Source: Ignavibacteria bacterium
Lineage (GTDB): Bacteria; Bacteroidota; Ignavibacteria; Kapaibacteriales; Kapaibacteriaceae
DNA: 64,000 nt
Direction: 5' to 3'
NCBI GenBank assembly: GCA_947495975.1
Contig: CANMBE010000014.1
Location: forward strand, 1 to 64,000
Position numbers and translations under genes: made by a program. Shown in pieces: positions 45,235 through 54,355 of this stretch (the stretch's first letter is position 1; each line of letters starts with the position of its first letter). Below the pieces are notes generated by a model. That model was not told where the DNA came from. It saw nothing but the letters and a program-made list of their open reading frames with translations, and made no database searches.

Positions 45235-48200
45235 TGCGGCCTGCATCAAGCTTGCTTCCATCGCCGGCATCTCGTCTCGTTGCCACGTGCGGGAGTAGTC
45301 GATGGTGGTGAGCCCCTTACCGGCAGCCTTTGTAAACACGAGGCGAGTGATAACGGTGGTGCACTCGGGATACGCACGCAGACACAACCATGCGTATGTG
45401 AGCATCTGTATCATGTACGATTCTGCAACGGCAAGGAGATGATCCTCCGAGGCAACACGGTTGGTCTTCCAATCCCAAACCTCGATAGATGTAGCGTTTG
45501 TGTGCATACGCACATCAAGTATTCCCTGAAACACCATATCGTTGAGTGCACCAACAAGTTGAGTCTCTATACGCGATGTTGCGAGTAATGAGGCATGTTG
45601 CTGAATGAAGGGGCTATTAAGCAAGGCCATGATCTCCATCACGGCCTCTAGTGCGGCCGTACGATCGAGGTCGTGCATGGAAAGTACGCGCACGATCTCT
45701 GCACTTACGGATTCAACGGGCATTGATTGAAATGCGCGCACTACGGCAGCAAGAGCGTCGTGCACAGCAGAGCCATACACCGTCCCACCTATAGGCAGGC
45801 TGTCATTTGCATAAGAATGATCATCCTGAGAAGTGAAATGTAAGAGCTTGCTTGGTGATATGAGGGTAGGGGGCGGAGCATCAATTGCATAAGTGAAGTC
45901 TGCTTCTTTACGTGTAGCAACGCCGCCATTGTACGCTACGTCTTCCGTGCCCGGATAAATAGATGCATACGGAATATTTGAGAAGGGGCCACGTAGCGCC
46001 TTTGCCACAACCAGCGCAAGCCCTTTACTATTAGCATCGGCATTGTCTTTCTTGATCGACAAGATGACATGCATCTTGGCGCGTGTGAGGGCAACGTAGA
46101 GTTTGCGCCGAGACTCGGCATCGTTCCTGCGCGCATCAAGTCTCGTGTTCAATTCGTGTGACAACAATTGTGGCGTGTCAATGAGCGATGTTGGATCATC
46201 AAGTGAAGCAATCTTTTCAGGTAGAGAGAATGTAAACCCTAACTGATCTGTGAAGACGGTGGTGCTCGTGCGTGTACCTGAATCTAGACCACAGAGAATA
46301 ACAATGCCAAACTCGAGTCCCTTAGAAGCGTGAACCGTCATGAGCTGCACAACACCTTGCTCAAGAACTACGGAACCTTCTCGTTCACGGTCTACCAATG
46401 GTGGCTCGATAGCAGCAATTGCATCATGAATGCCAGCGCCAGTTCCTTCCATTGTACTGCGAATAATATCTATCACCTTTTCTACATTCGCAAGTATCTG
46501 ATCTCTGCGTGGTTCGTTTGCAATGGTCTCGTGCCACTGCGTGACGTGAAGTACGGAGCGGATAAATTCAGGAGTAGGCTTGGTGAGAATCTCCGTGCTC
46601 CAGCGTTCAAACAGTGAATGCGCCGCAAGCAGTGCTGGTGTTGCTCGGTTCTCCTGCACAAGTTGCAGTAAACCATCTTGCATGCTTGACTTTCTGCCGG
46701 CAAGTGACGCAGCGGTGATCTCGGCATCATTGCATCGTAAAAAGGGCGAGCGCATCGTGATTGCAGTTGCTAGATCGTCAGCAGGATCAATACACGTCGT
46801 CAACATCGCACGTATGTCACACACTTCCGGACGCGAGAAGAATGATCGTCCGTTATGCATTTGAAATGGAACGCCGTAACTGCGTAATGTCTCTGCCATT
46901 GCCTGCAACGACTCGTTCTTAGGCATAAGAACTACAATATCATCTGGACGTGCTGCACGTATCGTCAACTCACCGCTTTCTTGATTGAGTTCAGCAATAT
47001 CTTTTTGTATGGTGCCGTTGAGAATGCGAACAATTGTTCTCGCTATGGATTGAATCTCATTGTCACTATCGATAACAAGGCTGCACGTACCCAATCCGTC
47101 GATTGATGGAACTGCACGTCCCGCAATCAGGTCTGCGTATGCAACATCATACGATAGCAGATCATCAGGCTCTGGCGCGTCAACGCTTCCAAATGCACTC
47201 CCACAGATGCCGTTAACAACTGCACACAGGTCCTGATGCATGCGGTAGGATCTCGCAAGGTGCCGGTAGCCATCATCTGTGCCACGTGCGAGGTTTGCCT
47301 TCTTCATTGCCTGTGTAGCCCGGCGGAAAAGTCGCACGTCAGCATCACGAAAACCATAGATACTCTGCTTGTCATCACCAACGATGAACAGGTTTGGTCC
47401 ACAAGTATCTCTACCGATTAGCGCAGGAATTAGCAACTCCAACAAACGATATTGCTCAGGATCTGTATCCTGAAACTCGTCTACCATGAGATAGTGAATA
47501 CTATTTTGGATAGATAATGCGATGGCAGGATCTTGTAGTAGATGAATCACCATGCCTATCATATCATCAAAGTCTAGGCAGTTCCGCTCGCGCTTCTTGG
47601 CTGTGTATTTGTTGAGCGCGCTTGTTCCTAGGTGTAGAAGAAGCTTCGTAATCTCGAATAACTGAATCTCTCGATCTGGAGTCCATGGAGTTTGCAATGA
47701 TTCAAAGACCGCCAAAGCACTTTTGCTCATTGTTGGACGAACAGGTACAAATTCTTTCGTTGTTTTGTAGTGTTTAGCTTGTAGTTCACCTTTCAGAGTA
47801 AACCAGTGGGAGAGTGCGCTATTGGTCAATTCAACTGCCTCAGCCACACTCGCCTGCAAAACGCTGCTGCGAAAACTTTGCAATTGTTCAACTGCGTTGC
47901 GGTAAATCTCAAATTCATAATGTGGTAAGAGAACCTCAATTGCATTGTCCAACACTTCGATTGCAAACTCACGTTTCAACCGCAAGAGCTCCGTATGCTG
48001 CTTCTGCATCCATGACGCCGCGTCCATTGACACTTTCTCTTGAAGGTTGTTGCCAAACTGACGACTGCGAGCAATACGGGTTATGATGTCAGTAGCACTC
48101 TGAATAGTAACATGATCAAACAGTGCAAGAGTTGCATCTCGTAAAGGGCTCCCTGGCGCCAACGCCTCGCGCATTGCATGATCAACAGCTTCTGCCGAGA

Positions 48201-48630
48201 GTGCGGCGGCTTCTGCTTCTTCTAGATCACGTACGTCTGTTTCAAGCTCAAGCTCGTCTGCATATTGTCTGATGATTGAGGAGCAGAAGCTATGATAGGT
48301 GCTGATTCGCGACTGACCAATCTCATTGATCCAGCCTCGTATGCGAATGCAGAGTTGTTCATCTGTGAGCGATGTTGTAAAGAAAAGCCGCTCTTCCGGG
48401 TTCTGCAAGAGACTAACAAGCCTGCTGTGAACTCGCTCCCGCATTTCCGCCGCAGATGCTCGCGTAAACGTGATGGCTACGATCTGATCTAACGTTGTTG
48501 GCGTTTCGATGAGAATCTTCAGAAACCGATATGTAAGCACGCTTGTTTTACCAGAACCGGCATTGGCATGAACGGCACAGTGTACGTGCAGATCTAGCGC
48601 AGCAAGTTGTTCATCATGAAAGTGTATCAT
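45217..48630 (-). CDS. addA: AddA-like UvrD helicase-nuclease
   Basis: 1137-residue DNA helicase of superfamily 1 with a nuclease domain, acting in repair of double-strand breaks. Motifs in order: CAVHANAGSGKTSVLTYRF (Walker A), AITFTRASAAEMRERV, HYLMVDEFQDTDPEQYRLLELL (Walker B), LFIVGDDKQSIYGFRDADVRLFRRA, LARSYRMHQDLCAVVN, MTVHASKGLEFGIVILCGLD, KLYVALTRAKMHVILS. The C-terminus has a PD-(D/E)XK nuclease site GILDVRMHTNATSIEVWDWKTNRV. The architecture is that of AddA; no addB is in the window. Five bases separate it from the M16 gene upstream. Confidence 0.88.
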   Translation of the reverse strand: MIHFHDEQLAALDLHVHCAVHANAGSGKTSVLTYRFLKILIETPTTLDQIVAITFTRASAAEMRERVHSRLVSLLQNPEERLFFTTSLTDEQLCIRIRGWINEIGQSRISTYHSFCSSIIRQYADELELETDVRDLEEAEAAALSAEAVDHAMREALAPGSPLRDATLALFDHVTIQSATDIITRIARSRQFGNNLQEKVSMDAASWMQKQHTELLRLKREFAIEVLDNAIEVLLPHYEFEIYRNAVEQLQSFRSSVLQASVAEAVELTNSALSHWFTLKGELQAKHYKTTKEFVPVRPTMSKSALAVFESLQTPWTPDREIQLFEITKLLLHLGTSALNKYTAKKRERNCLDFDDMIGMVIHLLQDPAIALSIQNSIHYLMVDEFQDTDPEQYRLLELLIPALIGRDTCGPNLFIVGDDKQSIYGFRDADVRLFRRATQAMKKANLARGTDDGYRHLARSYRMHQDLCAVVNGICGSAFGSVDAPEPDDLLSYDVAYADLIAGRAVPSIDGLGTCSLVIDSDNEIQSIARTIVRILNGTIQKDIAELNQESGELTIRAARPDDIVVLMPKNESLQAMAETLRSYGVPFQMHNGRSFFSRPEVCDIRAMLTTCIDPADDLATAITMRSPFLRCNDAEITAASLAGRKSSMQDGLLQLVQENRATPALLAAHSLFERWSTEILTKPTPEFIRSVLHVTQWHETIANEPRRDQILANVEKVIDIIRSTMEGTGAGIHDAIAAIEPPLVDREREGSVVLEQGVVQLMTVHASKGLEFGIVILCGLDSGTRTSTTVFTDQLGFTFSLPEKIASLDDPTSLIDTPQLLSHELNTRLDARRNDAESRRKLYVALTRAKMHVILSIKKDNADANSKGLALVVAKALRGPFSNIPYASIYPGTEDVAYNGGVATRKEADFTYAIDAPPPTLISPSKLLHFTSQDDHSYANDSLPIGGTVYGSAVHDALAAVVRAFQSMPVESVSAEIVRVLSMHDLDRTAALEAVMEIMALLNSPFIQQHASLLATSRIETQLVGALNDMVFQGILDVRMHTNATSIEVWDWKTNRVASEDHLLAVAESYMIQMLTYAWLCLRAYPECTTVITRLVFTKAAGKGLTTIDYSRTWQRDEMPAMEASLMQAASAHQR

Positions 48631-48635
48631 CGAGT

Positions 48636-49880
48636 TCAGTCCTCAGATGATGGCATGATGGTGCACGTACTCCACTTAGACGCATCACACAACGTAGCAG
48701 CAACACGTGCTATATCGTCTAGCGTAACACGTTCTATCGCTGCTATTGTCTCGTACGGGTTTTCAGGAGCCCCTTCCTCCATTACGCCTTTGCCCATCAT
48801 CGTCATGCGTGAAGTAAGAGACTCAAGCGACATTAATTTCCCAGAGCGCAGTTGCGTTATTGCACGCCGTAATTCGGACTGTCGTATTCCATCGCGCGCA
48901 ATCTCATCTAATGCCGTTGTAATGATTGCATTCACACGATCAATCTTATGCTCATCTACACCGGCGTAGATGGCAATAATTCCGCAGTCTGAAAAGAGTT
49001 GTACCTGAGAATAGACGGAGTAGGCAAGTCCGCGCGACTCGCGCAGGCGCACGTTGAGGCGCGATGACATTCCGTCTCCCAATACCACATTCAGCAGCTG
49101 CAACACAAAACGATCTTGGTGCATGTAGCCTGGGGTTCTGCGCTGCCACAGAAGGTGCGATTGCTGTACAGGGCGATGCACAATCAAGGATGAATGAGGA
49201 AGCTCCTTTGGCGTTGTTCGTTTAGCGAGGCGCCGTTTTGGGAGAACATCCAAAGTCAAACGTTCAATGCTGCGAAGAAATTCACTGATCTCTACCTTGC
49301 CGCTTATAGCTACAACAATTGATCCTGCGTGATAGTGACGATCATGAAATGAGCGCACATCTTCAGTAGTGATGGTGGCAACACTTTGTGTTGTACCAAC
49401 AATCGGAACACCAATGGCGTGACCGTCAAACATTTGACGTTCTCCGAGATCAAAGATGTATTCCTCCGCTTCATCTTCGTAGGACTTGATTTCCTCGGTT
49501 ATTATGGTCCGCTCCTTTTCAACATCTGCATGAACAAACATTGGTCGGATTACAACATCTGTCAGTGTATCAACTACCCGATTGAGGTGGTCACTTAAGG
49601 TCCTGACGTAGTAGCACGTCTCTTCCTTTGTGGTGTATGCATTGGCATATGCACCAACGTTCTCGAAATCGCGCGAAATCTTCGACATCGTACGATTTCG
49701 CGTCCGCCTAAACGACGTATGCTCAACAAAATGGGCTACCCCATCGCCCCTTTGGGGTTCATCTCGAGTACCCGCACGCACCCACATCCCCACGGAACAG
49801 GAGTCCACCGTGGAAACAGGGTCGCAAAGCACTCGAATCCCATTCGGGAGTACAATATCAGTAGGGGGCAGCCATGGCAT
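48636..49880 (-). CDS. M16-family zinc metallopeptidase
   Basis: 414-residue peptidase of the insulinase/processing-peptidase family. The inverted zinc site HFVEH (His50, Glu53, His54) lies in GDGVAHFVEHTSFRRT; the third ligand is the Glu in RTIITEEIKSYEDEAEEYIFD. QSHLLWQRRTPGYMHQDRFVLQLLNVVLGDGMSSRLNVRLRESRGLAYSVYSQ is the usual second domain. The track runs to 50030 but the first 50 residues cross tandem repeats and fit no family, so I start at MPWLPPTDIVLPNGI. The protein has no signal peptide. Likely co-transcribed with addA. Confidence 0.9.
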   Translation of the reverse strand: MPWLPPTDIVLPNGIRVLCDPVSTVDSCSVGMWVRAGTRDEPQRGDGVAHFVEHTSFRRTRNRTMSKISRDFENVGAYANAYTTKEETCYYVRTLSDHLNRVVDTLTDVVIRPMFVHADVEKERTIITEEIKSYEDEAEEYIFDLGERQMFDGHAIGVPIVGTTQSVATITTEDVRSFHDRHYHAGSIVVAISGKVEISEFLRSIERLTLDVLPKRRLAKRTTPKELPHSSLIVHRPVQQSHLLWQRRTPGYMHQDRFVLQLLNVVLGDGMSSRLNVRLRESRGLAYSVYSQVQLFSDCGIIAIYAGVDEHKIDRVNAIITTALDEIARDGIRQSELRRAITQLRSGKLMSLESLTSRMTMMGKGVMEEGAPENPYETIAAIERVTLDDIARVAATLCDASKWSTCTIMPSSED

Positions 49881-49890
49881 TGGGCGGAAG

Positions 49891-49914
49891 ATACGGAGAT
49901 ACGGAGATACGGAG
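49891..49914. repeat. Three tandem copies of ATACGGAG
   Basis: ATACGGAG repeats exactly three times in a row just upstream of the M16 start codon. Related units (AGTTACGG, GTTACAGG) occur in other intergenic regions of the window. Confidence 0.85.
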
Positions 49915-49996
49915 TCAGATGGTAGCACGCTATTGCGTTCAGTTTTCTCCTGCGACAATCTCTCAATTGAGAAGCGTACATCGTATATAATTGAAT

Positions 49997-50330
49997 ATGA
50001 CATCAGCTCAATATTGGCTGATGGCAGCAATCATACTCCTCATTCTTGAAGTGATTACCCCCGGACTTGTCCGTGCGAATCTTGCAGCGGCTACAGAGTA
50101 ACATTGCTTACGGCAGATGCAAGCGCACAAGCAGCTGTTATGGAATCTCTTGGACAGCGAGAATCGCAGATCAACAATGCAGAAGGCGCAATCTCATCGC
50201 CATGCGCTACATCGAGGCAATGAAGATCTTGGGTATGAATAGCAAGAACACAGTCTTTATGCCGTACGAAGCAAGCGGAGTAATGAGTTCACTCGGTGCG
50301 CTGAAAGAAATATTTACGGCCGCACCGTAA
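49997..50330 (+). pseudogene. Remnant of an NfeD-SPFH (slipin) gene pair
   Basis: The first frame (49997-50101) reads MTSAQYWLMAAIILLILEVITPGLV, the N-terminus of an NfeD membrane protein, then breaks. A second frame reads DASAQAAVMESLGQRESQINNAEG, and a third reads [41 protein letters not shown] to 50330. These last two match the C-terminal part of SPFH/slipin proteins (AxVLESEGxREAxINxAEG and YIEALK..FMPxEASGVxSSLG). nfeD and SPFH genes are normally neighbours. A large deletion joined the start of nfeD to the end of the SPFH gene, and frameshifts followed. It has no intact product. Confidence 0.75.
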
Positions 50331-50931
50331 TTTCAATATGAGTGACTGGGTGGATCTCCCATGGAGACCCACGCCAGATACGAGTACCGCCCGATGAAGC
50401 CGATTCATCATCGTGCATCGCATCGTAGAATACCCAGCCGCGCACGATAACCCATCGTCCGAGAAATGCATCTCTGAGGCCTCGATTTGACCAATCGAGG
50501 CCTTTTTCTTTCATGAGCTGACGGAAGCGGGGTGTTACTTCAACGACAAGAAGTTTGGACTTATCACCCTCAATGATTGGGCTGAGAGTGAGTTCAATGT
50601 GCGTATCTCTGTGCCATTGATCCTTTTGACCACAATTACACGTTTCAACCGAACCAATCTTTACTTCAGCAACGAAGCCAACAATCTCTGCACCGTCTCC
50701 CTCTGTGAACAATGTTGGATGTTCATCAGATTTCATCAATACGTCAAACGTGATGTTGCGATTGATCTGCGCTGCCGTTGGAGAACCATCGCGATTCTTC
50801 TTGAGGTTCAAAACCTTTGCATTGGAGCGCTTTGCAGATCCTTCTGCACTGCATGTATCGAATGTTGATTGAGCCGAGGCGATGTTGCACAGGACAACGA
50901 GCGCAACAAGGGCATGTACGCATGACCTCAT
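50314..50931 (-). CDS. Exported OB-fold-like protein of unknown function
   Basis: 205 residues from ATG 50931, which overlaps the pyrC stop by 4 bases. A signal peptide ([19 protein letters not shown]) is followed by [72 protein letters not shown], and [42 protein letters not shown]. The ETCNC plus RDTHIEL arrangement and the strands of a small barrel suggest an OB-like nucleic-acid or ligand-binding fold with a possible metal site. I recall similar hypotheticals in Bacteroidota but no function. The 3' end overlaps the NfeD/SPFH relic. Confidence 0.72.
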   Translation of the reverse strand: MRSCVHALVALVVLCNIASAQSTFDTCSAEGSAKRSNAKVLNLKKNRDGSPTAAQINRNITFDVLMKSDEHPTLFTEGDGAEIVGFVAEVKIGSVETCNCGQKDQWHRDTHIELTLSPIIEGDKSKLLVVEVTPRFRQLMKEKGLDWSNRGLRDAFLGRWVIVRGWVFYDAMHDDESASSGGTRIWRGSPWEIHPVTHIEITVRP

Positions 50932-51926
50932 GACACCTCCGCTACGCGCCAACTGATGGTACGTCCAGCCCACATAGGCACAACGCTTCCATACGACATC
51001 GGAATAGTCATTTGTTCTTTAACGAGATGCACTGTTGTTGTAGGGGGCTCAACACCATAGAGTCGGCGAGCGTTGTCGCTCACGAATGCCTGTAATTTCT
51101 CAAGAGCATTATGTTTGTCAAACAGCTCAACAAGGAGTGGCAAAATAATCGGTGCGGTAAATATTCCTGCTGCACATCCAGAGGATTCTTTTCTGTCAAC
51201 CGGATGTGGCGCACTATCGCTGCCCATCATTAATCGTGGATGCGTCAACAGCGCAGCAGCGAGAAGTGCGGCTCTGTCTTCTGGACGTTTTGCAACTGGC
51301 TTGCAAAACACGTGTGGGTTCATCAAGCCTCCTACCACATCATCAAGAGTAAGAAGCAAGTGGTGGGGAGTTACGGTAGCGCGCAAGTTCTCAAACTCAT
51401 CAAGGAGAGAAACGGCTGCTTCCGTTGTGATGTGCTCCATGGTAATCCGAAGGCGCGGAAATCGTGTGGCAAGGTTTCGGTAGACGTCACAAAATTCGTG
51501 CTCGCGGTCCATCACAAATCCATGTGTTTCGCCATGAACCAATAGCGGTATATCGAGCTCCTGCATCATTTCATACACATGTTCCATAGCCATGATCTGG
51601 CTTACACCACTTTCGCTATTCGTTGTTGCACCGGCGGGGTAAAGTTTTATCCCAATGATAAATGGCTTAGCCGCAACCAGTTCCTCGTGCGTGTAGTCGC
51701 GGAAGAAGAGCGTCATGTACGGATCAAACCGGTGATCTCCGGCGGCGCGCTTTACTTCTGTGGTGTAACACAACAAGCGCTCCAATGAGTTGATTGGAGG
51801 AATAAGATTGGGCATAATCACAGCGCCTGCAAAATGCTGTGCAGAGAGTGGCGCAACAACATCTAGCATCTCATCCTGACGCAAATGAAGATGCATATCG
51901 AGCGGCGAACGGAGAAGCAATTCCAT
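50928..51926 (-). CDS. pyrC: Dihydroorotase
   Basis: 332-residue class II dihydroorotase, which closes N-carbamoyl-aspartate to dihydroorotate in pyrimidine synthesis. The zinc-binding MHLHLR at residues 11-16 is followed by [30 protein letters not shown] (the carboxylated lysine), [30 protein letters not shown] and [17 protein letters not shown] with the catalytic Asp. Length matches E. coli PyrC. It begins 2 bases after the HsdR_N-like gene and overlaps the next by ATGA, so it belongs to a minus-strand transcript. Confidence 0.95.
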   Translation of the reverse strand: MELLLRSPLDMHLHLRQDEMLDVVAPLSAQHFAGAVIMPNLIPPINSLERLLCYTTEVKRAAGDHRFDPYMTLFFRDYTHEELVAAKPFIIGIKLYPAGATTNSESGVSQIMAMEHVYEMMQELDIPLLVHGETHGFVMDREHEFCDVYRNLATRFPRLRITMEHITTEAAVSLLDEFENLRATVTPHHLLLTLDDVVGGLMNPHVFCKPVAKRPEDRAALLAAALLTHPRLMMGSDSAPHPVDRKESSGCAAGIFTAPIILPLLVELFDKHNALEKLQAFVSDNARRLYGVEPPTTTVHLVKEQMTIPMSYGSVVPMWAGRTISWRVAEVS

Positions 51927-51928
51927 AA

Positions 51929-52381
51929 TTACGATGGATACACGGGAACATCATCTATCATATCCACGGTGCCATCGGCATCAACGTGGGCGCAATAGGC
52001 AACGCGTCCGTTTGTGAGAAGAACGTATGGAGCTTTGAGAGTGATGTTGTACCATGCTGATTGACGCAGAGCGTCTTTCGTGATTGGCACATCAGCCCCC
52101 TTACACTCAACAAGGAGAAATGGCCGCAAATCTTTATCATGCCATAAGAGGTCAAACCGCAATCCACTTCTGTCAAGCACTTTTTCAACACTACACCTAC
52201 CCATTGGAAAGCCTTTTACGACTAGCCAATTGAGACAATGTTGACGCACCCATTCTTCGGGTGTGAGCGCCACGTGCAACTTTCGTACGGGATCAAAAAT
52301 ACGGAGTGAGCCATCGTCGCTAGAGATTCGCATCTCAAACGTTGGAAAGATGAGCGTGGGTAGTGAAACCAGATCTGACAT
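51929..52381 (-). CDS. HsdR N-terminal-like PD-(D/E)XK protein
   Basis: 150-residue protein with the type I restriction enzyme R N-terminal domain fold as a stand-alone unit. [34 protein letters not shown] opens it. The PD-(D/E)XK core is [51 protein letters not shown], with Asp, Glu and Lys placed as in active nucleases. No HsdM, HsdS or helicase part is present, so it is not a restriction system. Small solitary copies are common in Bacteroidota; function unknown. It lies upstream of pyrC. Confidence 0.85.
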   Translation of the reverse strand: MSDLVSLPTLIFPTFEMRISSDDGSLRIFDPVRKLHVALTPEEWVRQHCLNWLVVKGFPMGRCSVEKVLDRSGLRFDLLWHDKDLRPFLLVECKGADVPITKDALRQSAWYNITLKAPYVLLTNGRVAYCAHVDADGTVDMIDDVPVYPS

Positions 52382-52383
52382 TG

Positions 52384-52656
52384 TTAGGATCTACCAGTAG
52401 CAATCATGTCTTGAATCTTTTTCGTGAGCATAAATCCGATAAAGAAAATGGCAACACCGTTTGCCCAAAGGATGCTGATATCGGAGCGAGCAAAACCATA
52501 TGCAAGCCATAAGATACTTCCTGTGATCATCAGGCCAAGCATTCCAATACTCAATTGATCAACAGCTCCTGTACGCCACACCTTGATTGCCTGAGGAGCA
52601 AGAGCAAAGGTTGAAAAGCAGCCAGCAATAAGTCCAAGAATGGTAACGGAGTCCAT
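52384..52656 (-). CDS. SemiSWEET-type sugar transporter
   Basis: 90-residue protein of three membrane segments and a single PQ-loop motif: ILGLIAGCFSTFALAPQAIKVWRTGAVDQLSIGMLGLMITGSILWLAYGFARSDISILWANGVAIFFIGFMLTKKIQ. The LAPQ motif of helix 1 matches the PQ box of SemiSWEETs, which dimerise to form a sugar path. It lies between HsdR_N-like and GDPD genes with spacings of 2 and 11 bases. Substrate not predictable. Confidence 0.9.
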   Translation of the reverse strand: MDSVTILGLIAGCFSTFALAPQAIKVWRTGAVDQLSIGMLGLMITGSILWLAYGFARSDISILWANGVAIFFIGFMLTKKIQDMIATGRS

Positions 52657-52667
52657 GCGTTTGTTGG

Positions 52668-53438
52668 CTACTTTTTTCGTGAGCGGTAATGAGACATGAT
52701 AGCATCAGGATAGTTCGATACAACTCCCTGCACGCCCATCTTCAAAGCATATTCCAGTTCAACAATTGAGTTAACTGTGTATACACCGATTGGGATGTGA
52801 TGTGACTTGCAATCTTCAACACGTTCGCGCGAGAGTTCTTCGAGCGAGCAGCCGTAAGCGTCGGCATGACAGGTGCGGACCACGTCATGTGGTAACCGCT
52901 CATCATAGGGGACATTTAATGCTATTGTGCTCAGGTGGGGATCAATCGATTTGATAAACAACAACGCGTGGTGATCAAAAGAGGCAAATACTACATAGTC
53001 TCTCATCTGACAGTCAACTACAGTTTGTACTATCGCATAGATGATTCTGGCAGATTCTTCACTCGCAATAAGGGGCTTCATCTCTATGTTTACATATGCG
53101 CGTCCGCGAACAAGCTGGAGCGCTTCTGCGAGCAATGGAATGTGTTCGTCCTTGAACTGTGAACTAAACCACGAGCCTGCATCAAGTGCCTGCACGTCAT
53201 CCAAGGTGCACTGACGAATGAAGCCATGGCCATTCGTTGTGCGATCGAGTTGCTCATCATGAAACACAACAAGCGCACCATCACTTGTTGTCTGCACGTC
53301 TAGCTCTATCATCATGGCGCCGCTGTCAAGAGCTGCTTGGAGAGCCGAGATAGTATTCTCAGGTGCTACGCCTGATGCACCGCGATGTGCACAGACGATA
53401 AATGGAGTGCACCGAGCGTATTCAACTAATGTCTTCAA
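52668..53438 (-). CDS. Glycerophosphodiester phosphodiesterase
   Basis: 256-residue GDPD-family enzyme that cleaves glycerophosphodiesters to glycerol-3-phosphate and alcohol. The TIM-barrel motifs are present: VCAHRGASGVAPENTISALQAALDSGAMMIELDVQTTSDGALVVFHDEQLDRTTNGHGFI, containing HR (first catalytic His) and the HDxxxxRTT element with the second His and metal ligands. INIEMKP carries the third ligand (ExK), and TVNSIVELEYALKMGVQGVVSNYPDAI is the usual end. No signal peptide, so it is cytoplasmic. It overlaps fmt by 1-4 bases. Confidence 0.93.
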   Translation of the reverse strand: MKTLVEYARCTPFIVCAHRGASGVAPENTISALQAALDSGAMMIELDVQTTSDGALVVFHDEQLDRTTNGHGFIRQCTLDDVQALDAGSWFSSQFKDEHIPLLAEALQLVRGRAYVNIEMKPLIASEESARIIYAIVQTVVDCQMRDYVVFASFDHHALLFIKSIDPHLSTIALNVPYDERLPHDVVRTCHADAYGCSLEELSRERVEDCKSHHIPIGVYTVNSIVELEYALKMGVQGVVSNYPDAIMSHYRSRKK

Positions 53439-54355
53439 CGAAACTTCCCTTCTGTTGGACCACGATACCCCCGGGCTACATCGCTGAACAACATACGCCG
53501 TTTGCCGGGTAACTGCATTTCGTCAATCGATAACATACCATCGAGGCATGCAACCGTCAATAATCCATTCTTCATAGACCATGTTCCTGGAGCCCCTTGC
53601 CCATCACACCAAGAGGCACGATAAATCTTGAGAACATCGTCATTCCAATGTGTCCACGCGCACGGTGCAGGAGAAAGTCCATGAATGAAATTACGCACTG
53701 TGTTTCTATCTTTTGTCCAGTCAATAACGCTTGTTTCTCTAAACACCTTGGGTGCTGGTGAAGCCAAACCATCTACTTGCGAGCGAGGGATAATGCTCCC
53801 ACTCAGTAGTCCACGACATGTATCAACGGCGCATTCTGCAGCAAGGGGCATCAGCTGGGCGTAGAGTTCGCCCGCCGTAGTGCCATCAGAAATGCTACAT
53901 GTGCGTTGTAGCAGAATAGTGCCTGTATCTACAACATCGTTGAGAAGGAATGATGTAACGCCAGTTTCGTGCTCACCATTGATGATTGCGTGATTGATTG
54001 GCGCAGCGCCTCTGAACGTAGGAAGGAGCGAAGCGTGCACGTTGAACGATCCGCAACGTGCAAGGCTGTAGATGGCGCGGGGGAGAATGCGAAATGCGAT
54101 AACACAGATCACATCAGGTGTGCGATCTGTGATTTCATGCACGAACGCAGGATCTTTGAGCGACGAGGGCTGAAGAATGTCGGTTATGCCAAGATCGAGC
54201 GCTGCTTGTGTAACGTTGGAAGGAGATACGCTCAGTCCTCTGCCACGGGGCTTATCAGGCGCACTAACCACGGTAGTAACACCAAACGCTGCATGCAACG
54301 CTTGCAATGAAGACACAGCAAACTCAGGCGTTCCCATGAAGATGATGTTTGCCAT
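53435..54355 (-). CDS. fmt: Methionyl-tRNA formyltransferase
   Basis: 306 residues from ATG 54355, formylating initiator Met-tRNA. Signatures are ANIIFMGTPEFAVSSLQAL, VVSAPDKPRGRGLSVSPSNVTQAAL, DVICVIAFRILPRAIYSLARCGSFNVHASLLPTFRGAAPINHAIINGEHETGVTSFLLNDVVDTGTIL (with the Asn-His-Asp catalytic set), and a C-terminal tRNA-binding domain. The track start at 54358 is TTG; the ATG overlaps the miaE stop as TGATG. def is not adjacent. It is part of a minus-strand group with miaE and GDPD. Confidence 0.95.
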   Translation of the reverse strand: MANIIFMGTPEFAVSSLQALHAAFGVTTVVSAPDKPRGRGLSVSPSNVTQAALDLGITDILQPSSLKDPAFVHEITDRTPDVICVIAFRILPRAIYSLARCGSFNVHASLLPTFRGAAPINHAIINGEHETGVTSFLLNDVVDTGTILLQRTCSISDGTTAGELYAQLMPLAAECAVDTCRGLLSGSIIPRSQVDGLASPAPKVFRETSVIDWTKDRNTVRNFIHGLSPAPCAWTHWNDDVLKIYRASWCDGQGAPGTWSMKNGLLTVACLDGMLSIDEMQLPGKRRMLFSDVARGYRGPTEGKFR

